Part shown: piece after piece, positions 1-7,987 of the stretch
How the letters are laid out: each line of letters begins with the position of its first letter
Numbering within the stretch: the stretch's first letter is position 1
NCBI GenBank assembly: GCA_963978445.1
Contig: CAXBRT010000010.1
Coordinates: forward strand, 1 to 27,637
Length of the DNA: 27,637 nt
Direction: 5' to 3'
Source of the DNA: TMED14 sp003444795
GTDB taxonomy: Bacteria > Bacteroidota > Bacteroidia > Flavobacteriales > Schleiferiaceae
Notes under the pieces: model-generated
Seen by the model: only the letters and a program-made list of their open reading frames with translations
Told to the model about the DNA's origin: nothing
Database searches by the model: none
Made by a program: the position numbers and the translations under genes

Positions 1-4
1 TTGA

Positions 5-37
5 AGCGCCGCCCAATACCGGGCGGCGCTTTTTTTT
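5..37 (+). terminator. Rho-independent terminator of an upstream gene
   Basis: A perfect 10-bp stem (AGCGCCGCCC at 5-14 pairing with GGGCGGCGCT at 21-30) closes a 6-base loop and runs into eight T residues (30-37). This is a textbook intrinsic terminator in the plus direction. The gene it ends lies left of the window. It separates that gene from dxs. Confidence 0.93.
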
Positions 38-80
38 GCTCCATTTTAGCGCCCCTGCCAAAAGACCTAGTTGCGGGCGC

Positions 81-88
81 TACTTTTG
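81..88 (+). promoter_or_regulatory. -7 promoter box of dxs (TACTTTTG)
   Basis: An exact match to the Bacteroidota -7 consensus TAnnTTTG, ending 4 bases before the ATG at 93. With the usual spacing from box to transcription start, the mRNA would begin at or next to the start codon. I see no TTG at the expected upstream distance, so only the -7 element is supported. Confidence 0.6.
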
Positions 89-92
89 ATCC

Positions 93-1703
93 ATGGCTCT
101 TCCCACCCTTGACGAACTGCGCCAAATGGCCCCTTCCGCCCTGCAAGGGGTGGCTGATGCTGCACGTGCCTTTGTGCGCGCTGAAACCTCGGAAAAGGCG
201 GGGCACTTAGCTTCCAGCCTGGGCGTAGCTGAGTTGACGGTTGCCTTACACTATGTGCTGCAAACTCCGGTGGACCTCCTGATTTGGGATGTGGGGCATC
301 AAGCCTACATCCACAAAGTTCTCACGGATCGCGCCGAAGTTTTTCGCCAAAATCGCCAACCCGGAGGTCCAAGCGGCTTCCCTAAGCGCGACGAATCACC
401 TTTCGATGCCTACGGCACCGGTCATTCCTCCACCGCCCTCTCCGCCCTGTTGGGGATGGCGCGCGCTGACGCCCTGAAAGGCGTCGCGCGGCAGCACGTG
501 GCCGTTGTGGGGGACGGCGCATTCACGGGGGGCATGGTGTTCGAGGCCCTAAATGATGCCGGGGCACGAAAAGATCAGGTCCTACTGGTGTTGAACGACA
601 ATGGCATGGCCATCGAAGAGAATGTTGGGGCCCTGCACGAAAACGGCCACTACCAAGCCTTGGTGGAGTCGCTCGGGTGGACCTATGCGGGTCTCGTGGA
701 CGGACATGCCCTGGAAGATTTGGTGGATGCGCTGAAGCAAGGCTTGGCCCAACACGGACCTACCGTGCTCCATGTGAAGACCAAGCGCCCAAGTCTTCAG
801 GAAATTGGATTGAGAGAGGGACAGCCCGGACCGCGGCATTTTCAGGCCCAATTTGCGGCCCATTTGCAGGCGCTTGCCGGAAAGGACGATCGCGTGGTAG
901 CCTTGACGGCCGCCATGGCTCCGGGTTGTAGTTTGGACCGTTTCCGCGAGGAATTTCCCACGCGCTTTTTTGATGGAGGCATTGCTGAAGGACATGTAGT
1001 TACCCAAGCGGCAGGCATGGCCGCAGCCGGTTTGCGCCCCGTTGTCAATTTGTACAGCACCTTCTCGCAGCGCGCCGTGGATCAATGGATTCATGATGTG
1101 GCGCTCCAAAAATTGCCCGTCATTCTATGTTTGGACCGGGCAGGCATCGTGGGCGAGGATGGCGGCACCCACCACGGCGTCTTTGACCTGGCCTTGTTCC
1201 GATCTATTCCTCATACGGCTATTTGGGCCCCGCGCAATGGCGATGCTCTGAAGGAGGCCCTTGACGAGGCCTTGGCCTATGGCGGACCTTCCATTATTCG
1301 CTACCCTAAGGGCACGGAACCTGAATTGCCAGAGGCCTTGGAGCGCCGGGGGCGCATGGATATTCTGCAATGGGGCACGGGGACCGTCCATTTTTGTTTG
1401 GGCCCTGTGGTGGCGCATGCACTAGCTGAGGCCAAATCCACCGAAAGTGTGGTGGACCTTCGGATGGCCAAGCCCATTAATCCTGAAATGCTCGCCTATT
1501 TCGCGAAGAATCACTACCGATGGATGGTCTGGGAAGATGGGCAAGCCTTGGGCGGCGTGGGGGCGGCATTGAGCACTTGGCTCGCTGAAAATGGCATTCC
1601 CAATGTGCAATGCATTCGCCGGAGCTATCCGGATCAATTCATTGGGCATGGCCCCAGCGAAACACTACAAGCGGAATTTCGGCGAAAAGGGGGCAATCGT
1701 TAG
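93..1703 (+). CDS. dxs: 1-deoxy-D-xylulose-5-phosphate synthase, shortened form
   Basis: Thiamine-diphosphate enzyme that condenses pyruvate and glyceraldehyde 3-phosphate in the cytosol, the first step of the MEP isoprenoid pathway. Recognisable DXS signatures are GHLASSLG (H38), IWDVGHQAY (H69), GHSS (110-113), the ThDP-binding VGDGA (D141) with LNDN (167-170), the catalytic glutamate in GIAEGH (E299, usually AEQH), YSTFSQRA (R327), DRAGIVG and IRYPKG. All three domains can be followed to the C-terminus. The protein is 536 residues, against about 590-640 usually. About 45 residues are missing between NVGAL (about 181) and the VDGH strand (about 204), and the linker normally carrying GKGYxPAE is replaced by a short unrelated stretch near 231-247. 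The core catalytic residues remain, so it is probably active, but a paralogue with altered substrate use is possible. Start: ATG at 93, supported by the -7 box. It converges on trpS with a 4-base stop-codon overlap. Confidence 0.9.
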   Translation: MALPTLDELRQMAPSALQGVADAARAFVRAETSEKAGHLASSLGVAELTVALHYVLQTPVDLLIWDVGHQAYIHKVLTDRAEVFRQNRQPGGPSGFPKRDESPFDAYGTGHSSTALSALLGMARADALKGVARQHVAVVGDGAFTGGMVFEALNDAGARKDQVLLVLNDNGMAIEENVGALHENGHYQALVESLGWTYAGLVDGHALEDLVDALKQGLAQHGPTVLHVKTKRPSLQEIGLREGQPGPRHFQAQFAAHLQALAGKDDRVVALTAAMAPGCSLDRFREEFPTRFFDGGIAEGHVVTQAAGMAAAGLRPVVNLYSTFSQRAVDQWIHDVALQKLPVILCLDRAGIVGEDGGTHHGVFDLALFRSIPHTAIWAPRNGDALKEALDEALAYGGPSIIRYPKGTEPELPEALERRGRMDILQWGTGTVHFCLGPVVAHALAEAKSTESVVDLRMAKPINPEMLAYFAKNHYRWMVWEDGQALGGVGAALSTWLAENGIPNVQCIRRSYPDQFIGHGPSETLQAEFRRKGGNR

Positions 1704-2671
1704 AAGCCCAAAGCCTCCCGAGTTCGCGCAAGAGTCGCTTGCGCCACAGGGCGAGCTTTAGCGGCACCCACCGCTAGGGCATCATAGACCGCTTGAGGGT
1801 TTTCCATGTAGGCGTCAAAGCGGGCGCGCTCTTCTGCAAATACGTCCAGCAACACGTTCAACAGTGCCGTTTTGGCGTGGCCATAGCCATAGTTGCCCGC
1901 GCGGTAGTTGGCTTCCATTTCTGCGACTTGGGTAGGACTAGCCACCAAACGGTAGAGCTTCACAACATTGCATGTGTTGGGATCCTTGGGCTCCTCCAAA
2001 GGCGTGGAGTCCGTAACTATGGACATAATTTGCTTCTTGAGCGCCTTTTCGGGAAGGAAGATGTCAATGACGTTGCCGTAGGACTTTGACATTTTCTGCC
2101 CGTCGGTTCCCGGGATGGTCATCACCGCTTCGTCAATGCGCGCTTCGGGAATAACAAAGGTTTCGGTTCCTGTTTGGCGGTTAAAGGTCTCCGCTATATC
2201 CCGAGTCATCTCCAAATGCTGGCGCTGATCCTTCCCAACTGGCACCAGGTGGGCATCGTAGAGGAGGATGTCCGAAGCCATGAGAACGGGATAATCAAAG
2301 AGACCTGCATTGACATCGGCCAAACGGTCTGACTTGTCCTTGAAGCTGTGCGCATTGGCCAGCATGGGATAGGGCGTGAAGCAATTGAGGTACCAGGTGA
2401 GCTCAGTGCATTCGGGCAGATGGCTCTGCGCGTAGAAAACCACTTTTTCAGGGTCTAGGCCGCATGCCAACCAAGCAGCAGCGGTGGCTAAAAGATTTTC
2501 CTTTCGGGCGACCGGATCTTTGACCGTCGTCAAAGAGTGCAAGTCGGCAATGAATAGGAAGGCGTCATTTTTGGGGTCATTCGCCAGTGCGATGGCCGGT
2601 TTAATTGCGCCAAGCACATTGCCCAAATGTTGACGTCCCGAACTTTGTATTCCCGTTAAAATGCGTGCCAT
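1700..2671 (-). CDS. trpS: Tryptophanyl-tRNA synthetase
   Basis: Class I aminoacyl-tRNA synthetase that charges tRNA-Trp in the cytosol. It has 323 residues, typical for bacterial TrpRS. The ATP-binding HIGH-type motif is HLGN (residues 15-18) after GIQSSGR, and the second signature is an intact KMSKS (193-197) in GTDGQKMSKSYGN. The tryptophan-pocket region (FDYPVLMASDILLYDAHLVPVG) is standard. A -7-like box TACTTTTA lies 4 bases before the ATG, so a very short or absent leader is likely. The stop codon interleaves with that of convergent dxs, leaving no room for a terminator between them. Confidence 0.97.
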   Translation of the reverse strand: MARILTGIQSSGRQHLGNVLGAIKPAIALANDPKNDAFLFIADLHSLTTVKDPVARKENLLATAAAWLACGLDPEKVVFYAQSHLPECTELTWYLNCFTPYPMLANAHSFKDKSDRLADVNAGLFDYPVLMASDILLYDAHLVPVGKDQRQHLEMTRDIAETFNRQTGTETFVIPEARIDEAVMTIPGTDGQKMSKSYGNVIDIFLPEKALKKQIMSIVTDSTPLEEPKDPNTCNVVKLYRLVASPTQVAEMEANYRAGNYGYGHAKTALLNVLLDVFAEERARFDAYMENPQAVYDALAVGAAKARPVAQATLARTREALGF

Positions 2672-2675
2672 ACCG

Positions 2676-2683
2676 TAAAAGTA
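2676..2683 (-). promoter_or_regulatory. -7 promoter box of trpS (TACTTTTA)
   Basis: On the minus strand TACTTTTA, one mismatch from TAnnTTTG, is followed by 4 bases (CGGT) and the trpS ATG. The position equals that of the exact boxes before dxs, nbaC and the flippase gene. No clear -33 TTG is seen. Confidence 0.45.
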
Positions 2684-2711
2684 GGACGCAGAATCGGGTG
2701 TTACCTAGTGT

Positions 2712-4625
2712 TTACTCAATTTGTCGGCCCAACCAAAGAGAACGCACGCCTTGCTGCATGCCCGAAGGCTGGTCGAGTCCAAAGATTTGGTGCTTCAAAA
2801 CAACGTCTTCGCGCTCGGGCACCACAGAGTTTGAGGTCCATTGTCCATCGTGCTGGACGCGAACTTCCACGGGAAGTCCATCGGGTAGAGGCCCCGCCAG
2901 GCTGGAAAGTTGTGCGGCATCAAAGGAGACTAAATCGCCCTTTTCCACGGCAAAGGGCAATGGGCCTTTCACCTTTTTCACCACTTTGGCACCTCTTAGA
3001 GGCAGCCAGGAAAGTTTGAGGTTCTTGGATTTGGTCGGGTTGATGGGCAGGGAACGGATTTCGTCGTGCACATAATCGAAGCCTGCATAGGCCAAGTTGC
3101 GCTTCAAGGGCAAGGCTTCGGTGCCTCGCACATAGCGGTTGAAGAAGTCCATTAAATCCGGGTGCACTTCTCCTACAAAGACCTCAAAAAAGGTAGCCTC
3201 ATCAAACGACTGAGTGGCCCCATAGCGCGCATTGAGGGTGGTGATCACGTCCAGCAATGTCTTTTCGCCTTGGGTGAGGTGCATGATTTCCAAATCCAAG
3301 AGAGCGGCCATCACAGCGCCACGCTGATAGACCTGTCCGTATTGCTTCTTCCAAGGTTTTTCCAACACATTGGCACTCATTTCCGTGAAAGCCATTTTTT
3401 CCGTGGGGTAACGGCTGGCCGAACGGATTTTCCTTTCAAGTAAGGACTGGATATACGCTTCTTCGGTCATCACCCCACCCTGGACTTGGGAGAGGCCTGC
3501 AAAGTATTCGGTCACCCCTTCGTACAACCACAAATGCTGTGACATCACCGGATCGGCGTAATTGAATTGACCAATGAACTCCGAATGCAAGCCTAGCGGA
3601 GTGAGAATGTGTAGAAATTCATGGATGCAGACGTCTTTGATCTGGTCTAACACCAAATCGTTGCCAAAGTCGGGCAAGAAATACGTGGAGGAGTTGCCGT
3701 GCTCTAGGGCGCCAAACCCTTGACCAACAATCTGGCGCAGGAGCTTAAAGGCCTTGCCAACTTGAATATCGCCTTCAATCAAGCTTTGAAACTCTGTATA
3801 GTCTTTGATGTAGAAGAGGAAAGCGTAATTGTCCACAGGAAGTTCCCCGCCCAAGAAGTGCGCGATGGCCTCCATGGAGACCCTGACCTCGTCGTAAATG
3901 GCAGCGCTCAAGGGGCGGCCGCTCTCGCTGTAGACACTCAAGGTGACTTTACAGTTGGCTACGTAAAAACTGGTGGTGTCCGGCACCGTGACCATGATGG
4001 GGCAATCCATCAAGTGGTGGTAGTCACGCGCTTTAAAGGACTGGATGCGGTTGTCTCCTAAGTACATGGCGGGCCCCTGCTCGACCTGACTGGGGAGGGC
4101 ACTTACCCCTAGCATGTTTCCAGGATAGTGTAGGTGCACATCCACCGGTTCCTGCTCATAGCCTGGGAAGTAGCCAAAAAAGCCGGCATTGTTCAGCAAG
4201 AAATTCTCGCGATCCGCAATGTTGGTGCCCGCAGGTTCAAAGATGTGATTCTTACGGACGCGCGCATCGTAGGTATCATCAACACGGTAAGTTATGCGAT
4301 CGGGCAAGGCGCTCAGCTTGAAGGTGTTTTCGCCTTTTTTACGCACTTTAATTCGGCTTCCATCGGCTTTAAACGCCTCCAAGCCTTTGATGTATTTGCC
4401 ATAATCCTCCGTTGCATAGGTGCCTGGAATGGTTTTGGGAAACTGCCAAACGATGGGCGCATCCTCTAGATCATCGGGTATAGCTTCCCAATGCACTTCG
4501 GCCGTTACTTGTACTTGGTCAGCACCAAAAACCCGCAGCAAGTCCGCATGATAGGTAATGAAGGGGGTTTGGGCCGCAAGAGATGAAGCGGCCGCCACGA
4601 GCATGGCTGAGAAGAAAATACGCAT
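2712..4625 (-). CDS. Secreted M61-family metallopeptidase
   Basis: Predicted exported zinc aminopeptidase of the M61 (glycyl aminopeptidase) family, 637 residues. The gluzincin motif HEFLH is at residues 335-339, and the third zinc ligand lies in LYEGVTEYF (E369). The N-terminal half has the M61 beta-sandwich (WQFPKTIPGTYATEDYGKY). I chose the ATG at 4625 because MRIFFSAMLVAAASSLAAQ is a good signal peptide starting there; an in-frame ATG at 4685 would bury it. The C-terminal part (about 480-637), where M61 enzymes usually have a PDZ domain, is divergent and I could not confirm one. It lies 105 bases downstream of pspC in the same direction and could share its transcript. The substrate is unknown. 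Confidence 0.85.
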   Translation of the reverse strand: MRIFFSAMLVAAASSLAAQTPFITYHADLLRVFGADQVQVTAEVHWEAIPDDLEDAPIVWQFPKTIPGTYATEDYGKYIKGLEAFKADGSRIKVRKKGENTFKLSALPDRITYRVDDTYDARVRKNHIFEPAGTNIADRENFLLNNAGFFGYFPGYEQEPVDVHLHYPGNMLGVSALPSQVEQGPAMYLGDNRIQSFKARDYHHLMDCPIMVTVPDTTSFYVANCKVTLSVYSESGRPLSAAIYDEVRVSMEAIAHFLGGELPVDNYAFLFYIKDYTEFQSLIEGDIQVGKAFKLLRQIVGQGFGALEHGNSSTYFLPDFGNDLVLDQIKDVCIHEFLHILTPLGLHSEFIGQFNYADPVMSQHLWLYEGVTEYFAGLSQVQGGVMTEEAYIQSLLERKIRSASRYPTEKMAFTEMSANVLEKPWKKQYGQVYQRGAVMAALLDLEIMHLTQGEKTLLDVITTLNARYGATQSFDEATFFEVFVGEVHPDLMDFFNRYVRGTEALPLKRNLAYAGFDYVHDEIRSLPINPTKSKNLKLSWLPLRGAKVVKKVKGPLPFAVEKGDLVSFDAAQLSSLAGPLPDGLPVEVRVQHDGQWTSNSVVPEREDVVLKHQIFGLDQPSGMQQGVRSLWLGRQIE

Positions 4626-4730
4626 GGGGCTAAGGGAAAAGAGTTTGATAGATTTAATGGCAGGAAAGGGATTAGAGAGAAACATTCATTGGATGTTGAA
4701 TACGCGAGTAGGTTTCAAAAAAGGTGCCAA

Positions 4731-6359
4731 TTACAGTTTGGAGCTCGATTCTAACGATAGGCCCTCGGTAAGGTCCGTCATCACCCACCATTTGCCGCCC
4801 ATACGTCGATCATGCATTAACTGCACATTGTGTACGTTGTCCAGGTAATCCGCGCAGCTTTCATCCAAATAGACCTTGTGGCCCACGGGGAGGTAGAGGG
4901 TGATCCGGACGTTTTGGCCTCTAAATCGGTCTTCAAAAGGGAATTGAATAAAGTCTCCCAAGGAAATACTGTCTTGGCTAATGCTCACCTCGTACTTGAC
5001 TCGATCTGCCTTGTAACGCGCGCTGCGGCGACTGCCTCCGTGCGCTTCGGTCACCACTTCAATGCTGGGAAGGCTGCGCGCACTGGGTTTGACATCCACG
5101 GCGATGCCTTCAAAGTAAATGTTCGTTCCGTCCGTAAACCAGAAGCCATTTTCCTCTTCTCCCTTTCCCTTTTCCATCGTGGGCCATTCAGGCCATGAAG
5201 CAGAGGGGACTGGGTATGGCGACATGCTGAGGTACCATTCCGTTTGATTTTCCGGAAGGGCGATGGCTTCGATGTGGTAGGCGTCTTCGCGAAATTCGAG
5301 TCCCGTGCGAAGTCCGACAAAGACCCAAATAATGACCCCTGCCATCGAGGAAAGTATGGCCAAACCATTGATCCAGCGCCAGGTGGAGGGTGTCAGCTTT
5401 ACCCGGAAGGTGAACCGGATGATCAAGGCGGTCAACACCACAACTAAGCCTAAAATCAAGGCCAACGTAGCCACCCAAAAGATGCTCGCATCCATGCCAC
5501 TTGGGAAGATGGTTAGGAAAAAATCGACCATGGAACCTCCATCCGGCGAATCAGACCATGTGAAGCCATTGGTTCCGATGACGAGTAGGGCAATGCCCGC
5601 TGCCCCTAAGCCCAGGAGCATCAGAAAACCGATGATGCGGAAAAGCGTGGAAAGCAATTTTCCCAGACCTCTAAGCACTTGATGCGTAGCGCTGCCCAGG
5701 CCCTGAGCCGCTTGACGGGCCGCCGGACCGGCCTCATTCACGCCGTCTTGAAATCGAGTTTTCATTCGGTGAACCTCCTCTTCCACCGATTTCTTGATGT
5801 TCTCCAAGTTTACTTCTTCCCCACGCATGGCCAGTTTCTCAGCCGTTGTTTTGGCCCCTGGAATCGATACCCACAGAATGAAGTAGGCAATGAACCCTAT
5901 CCCCGAACCAAAAAAGAGGATCAAGAAAGCCACGCGAAAGATGACGGGGTCCAGGCGGAAATAGGCACCCAAGCCTCCTGATACACCGCCCACAAAACCG
6001 TTCTCCACATCACGATAGAGTCGCTTGGAGGAAGTAGACGCACTTGACTTTTGGGCTTCTGCATAGGGCCTATGGGGCTCCTCTGCAGGCCCTGCGGCTT
6101 CGTTAAAGTCTTCTGGCTGGCCCAAGGTTCGCACCGCTGCGTCGACTTCCACCAAACTGACCACCTGCTTCCCTGGAGACAGGTGCCCATGAAAAAGTTC
6201 TGCGAGGCGCGCCTCTATATCGGATAAGATTTCGTCACAGCCTTCCACATGCTTGAGCTGCTTTTTTAAGGCATCCAAATAGTCCAATACGCGATGGTAG
6301 GCATCTTCATCCAAATGAAAGAGCATGCCGCCCAGGTTAATATCTATCGTCTTTTTCAT
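4731..6359 (-). CDS. PspC-domain membrane protein
   Basis: Membrane protein of 542 residues, probably envelope-stress related. The cytosolic N-terminus (1-100) is a conserved region that begins MKKTIDINLGG and is rich in acidic helices. A PspC domain follows at about 112-170 (LYRDVENGFVGGVSGGLGAYF, then a hydrophobic segment ending FILWVSIPG). Further membrane segments lie near LFRIIGFLMLLGLGAAGIALL, ASIFWVATLALILGLVVVLT and WINGLAILSSMAGVIIWVF. The C-terminal 150 residues are a soluble, beta-rich domain (ITLYLPVGHKVYLDES). It starts 3 bases after the stop of the PadR gene, so the two form one operon. This padR-pspC pair is common in Bacteroidota, and PadR presumably controls both. Confidence 0.88.
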   Translation of the reverse strand: MKKTIDINLGGMLFHLDEDAYHRVLDYLDALKKQLKHVEGCDEILSDIEARLAELFHGHLSPGKQVVSLVEVDAAVRTLGQPEDFNEAAGPAEEPHRPYAEAQKSSASTSSKRLYRDVENGFVGGVSGGLGAYFRLDPVIFRVAFLILFFGSGIGFIAYFILWVSIPGAKTTAEKLAMRGEEVNLENIKKSVEEEVHRMKTRFQDGVNEAGPAARQAAQGLGSATHQVLRGLGKLLSTLFRIIGFLMLLGLGAAGIALLVIGTNGFTWSDSPDGGSMVDFFLTIFPSGMDASIFWVATLALILGLVVVLTALIIRFTFRVKLTPSTWRWINGLAILSSMAGVIIWVFVGLRTGLEFREDAYHIEAIALPENQTEWYLSMSPYPVPSASWPEWPTMEKGKGEEENGFWFTDGTNIYFEGIAVDVKPSARSLPSIEVVTEAHGGSRRSARYKADRVKYEVSISQDSISLGDFIQFPFEDRFRGQNVRITLYLPVGHKVYLDESCADYLDNVHNVQLMHDRRMGGKWWVMTDLTEGLSLESSSKL

Positions 6360-6362
6360 GAT

Positions 6363-6680
6363 TTAGAGGGTATTAACAGCATTGACAAAGGCATTCCATT
6401 CCAGATCGAGGGCGGCCAGTAAGCGCTCCCCATTTTCAGTGAGTTTGTAGTACTTACGGGGAGGTCCAGACTTGGATTCTTCCCAGCGGTAGTCCAGCCA
6501 TCCGGCATTTTTCAGGCGAGTGAGCAAGGGGTAGAGGGTCCCTTCTACCACCAGCAGGTCAGCCTGCTTCAGGGCTTCCGATAAGTCCGAGGTGTAGGCC
6601 TCCCCTTTCCGAACCACCCGAAGCACGCAGAGTTCCAGTACGCCTTTGCGCATTTGTGCCCGTGCATTTTCAGTATTCAT
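6363..6680 (-). CDS. PadR-family transcriptional regulator
   Basis: Small winged-helix repressor of 105 residues from the ATG at 6680. PadR features are the opening MRKGVLELCVLRVV, the helix-turn-helix around SEALKQADLLVVEGTLYPLLTRLKNAGWL and the wing SKSGPPRKYYKLTENGERLL. PadR proteins usually bind a dyad in their own promoter and respond to a ligand or stress. Such a dyad lies just upstream at 6706-6728 and spans the -33 element. An in-frame ATG at 6722 lies upstream of the predicted transcription start, so I reject it. It is the first gene of the operon with pspC. Confidence 0.92.
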   Translation of the reverse strand: MNTENARAQMRKGVLELCVLRVVRKGEAYTSDLSEALKQADLLVVEGTLYPLLTRLKNAGWLDYRWEESKSGPPRKYYKLTENGERLLAALDLEWNAFVNAVNTL

Positions 6681-6685
6681 GCTGA

Positions 6686-6717
6686 CAAAGATATAGTTAT
6701 AATTTGGTACTATGCAA
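6686..6717 (-). promoter_or_regulatory. padR-pspC promoter (TTG-N21-TATCTTTG)
   Basis: On the minus strand a TTG (6717-6715) is followed after 21 bases by an exact TAnnTTTG box, TATCTTTG (6693-6686). The ATG at 6680 is 5 bases further on, so the transcript would be nearly leaderless. The -33 TTG sits in the centre of the 6706-6728 dyad. Confidence 0.75.
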
Positions 6718-6728
6718 CACATAGTACC
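6706..6728. promoter_or_regulatory. Probable PadR operator (9-bp dyad)
   Basis: A perfect inverted repeat, GGTACTATG - CAACA - CATAGTACC, with arms at 6706-6714 and 6720-6728. It covers the -33 element of the padR promoter, so a bound dimer would block RNA polymerase. Assignment to PadR is inferred from position; the dyad itself is seen directly. It is about 70 bases from the -7 box of divergent nbaC and so could also affect that gene. Confidence 0.7.
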
Positions 6729-6797
6729 GATTACTCAATTTTAACTGCGTTGACTAAATTGTTAGGAGTGCTGAGTATAATGTGAGTTACACCTGTT

Positions 6798-6805
6798 TAA
6801 CTTTG
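6798..6805 (+). promoter_or_regulatory. -7 promoter box of nbaC (TAACTTTG)
   Basis: An exact TAnnTTTG match ending 4 bases before the ATG at 6810. No TTG lies at 19-23 bases upstream. A weaker inverted repeat, CAATTT (6736-6741) with AAATTG (6756-6761), lies further upstream and could be a regulator site. Confidence 0.65.
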
Positions 6806-6809
6806 TTTC

Positions 6810-7334
6810 ATGCGTATTCCGTTAAACTTTCAAAAGTGGTTAGACGAACACCGTCACGAACTGGTTCCGCCCGTCGGAAACAAGAACTTGACGCCGGATT
6901 CGGAAGACTACATCGTCATGGTGGTAGCGGGGCCCAATGCCCGAAAAGACTACCATTACAATGAAACCGAAGAGTTCTTCTACCAGTTAGAAGGGCGCAT
7001 CACCGTGCGCACGCAAGTGGATGGGAAAGTTGTCGACCATATATTGGTAGCAGGGGATATGTTTGTCCTCCCCGCCAAGACCCCACACTCCCCCATGCGC
7101 GAAACTGGAAGTATTGGCCTGGTCATTGAACGCAAACGCGCCGGAAAGGGCTTTACCGATGGCCTATTGTGGTTTTGCGATGCCTGTAACCACCCTTTGC
7201 ATTCCGCCTACTTTGAATTGAACAACATCGAAAAAGATTTTCTACCCCATTTCCACGCCTTCTATGGCAGCGAGGACTTGCGCACCTGCAAGAACTGTGG
7301 CCACACGATGGAAACTGACCCACGTTTTACATAA
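6810..7334 (+). CDS. nbaC: 3-hydroxyanthranilate 3,4-dioxygenase
   Basis: Fe(II) cupin dioxygenase that opens 3-hydroxyanthranilate to 2-amino-3-carboxymuconate semialdehyde (ACMS) in the kynurenine route. It has 174 residues, the usual length of the bacterial enzyme. The iron ligands H49, E55 and H93 and a C-terminal rubredoxin-like metal site (C123, C126, C160, C163) are all present with the spacing known for this family. The start at 6810 is supported by a -7 box 4 bases before it. Its stop overlaps the next ATG by one base (TAATG), so it is co-translated with a DtxR-family regulator. The enzyme for the next step (ACMS decarboxylase) lies convergent just downstream. Confidence 0.96.
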   Translation: MRIPLNFQKWLDEHRHELVPPVGNKNLTPDSEDYIVMVVAGPNARKDYHYNETEEFFYQLEGRITVRTQVDGKVVDHILVAGDMFVLPAKTPHSPMRETGSIGLVIERKRAGKGFTDGLLWFCDACNHPLHSAYFELNNIEKDFLPHFHAFYGSEDLRTCKNCGHTMETDPRFT

Positions 7335-7987
7335 TGAATCGAGCTACCCGCAACGAAGAAGATTATTTAAAAATGCTTCTTCGGCTTAAAATGACCGATG
7401 ACACCGTCGGCACCAATCATTTAGCCGCCAAATTGAACGTTGCGCCTCCGAGTGTGACGTCCATGCTAAAAAAACTCAAGTCCAGAGGCTTGGTGAACTA
7501 CAAGAAGTACGGCGCCATTGGCTTAACCCCTCTGGGAGAGCGTATTGCTATTTCCTTGTTGCGGAAGCACCGCATTTGGGAGGTTTTCTTGCATAAAACG
7601 CTCGGCTTTGATTGGAATGAGGTCCATGAGATTGCTGAACAGCTGGAGCATATTCGCAGCGAAAAGCTCATCAATAATCTAGAGGAGTTCTTGGGCTTCC
7701 CTAAGAACGACCCGCACGGCGACCCCATCCCAACGGTGGATTTGCTCATGCCCAACTATGAAGGTCACCCGTTGACCCAGTCGCGTACGGGCCAACATTG
7801 CCGCTTAGTATCCGTCACGGACGACTCATCCGAGATTCTAGCACAGCTTGATGCCATGGGATTGAAGCTAGAAACAGAATTGGACGTTTTAGGGCCGGGT
7901 GCGCCCGAAGGCTCAATCGTCGTTCGGCACAATGGCCGCGTCAATATGATCCGCGAAGAGCTCGGTAAAAAACTTTACGTGGCCTGA
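7334..7987 (+). CDS. DtxR/MntR-family metal-dependent regulator
   Basis: Metal-sensing repressor of 217 residues. The N-terminal winged helix (about 1-70) reads NEEDYLKMLLRL...TNHLAAKLNVAPPSVTSMLKKLKSRGLV, with the typical LTPLGERIA after the wing. The dimerisation and metal-binding region follows (LRKHRIWEVFLHKTLGFDWNEVHEIAEQLEH), and a FeoA/SH3-like domain occupies the C-terminus (about 150-217). DtxR proteins sense Fe(II) or Mn(II). The metal here cannot be told from sequence alone. Translation is coupled to nbaC through TAATG. The 3' end overlaps convergent ACMSD by 13 bases. A metal regulator in one transcript with an Fe(II) enzyme is unusual. Confidence 0.92.
   Translation: MNRATRNEEDYLKMLLRLKMTDDTVGTNHLAAKLNVAPPSVTSMLKKLKSRGLVNYKKYGAIGLTPLGERIAISLLRKHRIWEVFLHKTLGFDWNEVHEIAEQLEHIRSEKLINNLEEFLGFPKNDPHGDPIPTVDLLMPNYEGHPLTQSRTGQHCRLVSVTDDSSEILAQLDAMGLKLETELDVLGPGAPEGSIVVRHNGRVNMIREELGKKLYVA

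Noticed and set aside
582..1109. 175-codon minus-strand ORF inside dxs
   Set aside because: A shadow of conserved DXS coding sequence with no protein-like features of its own.
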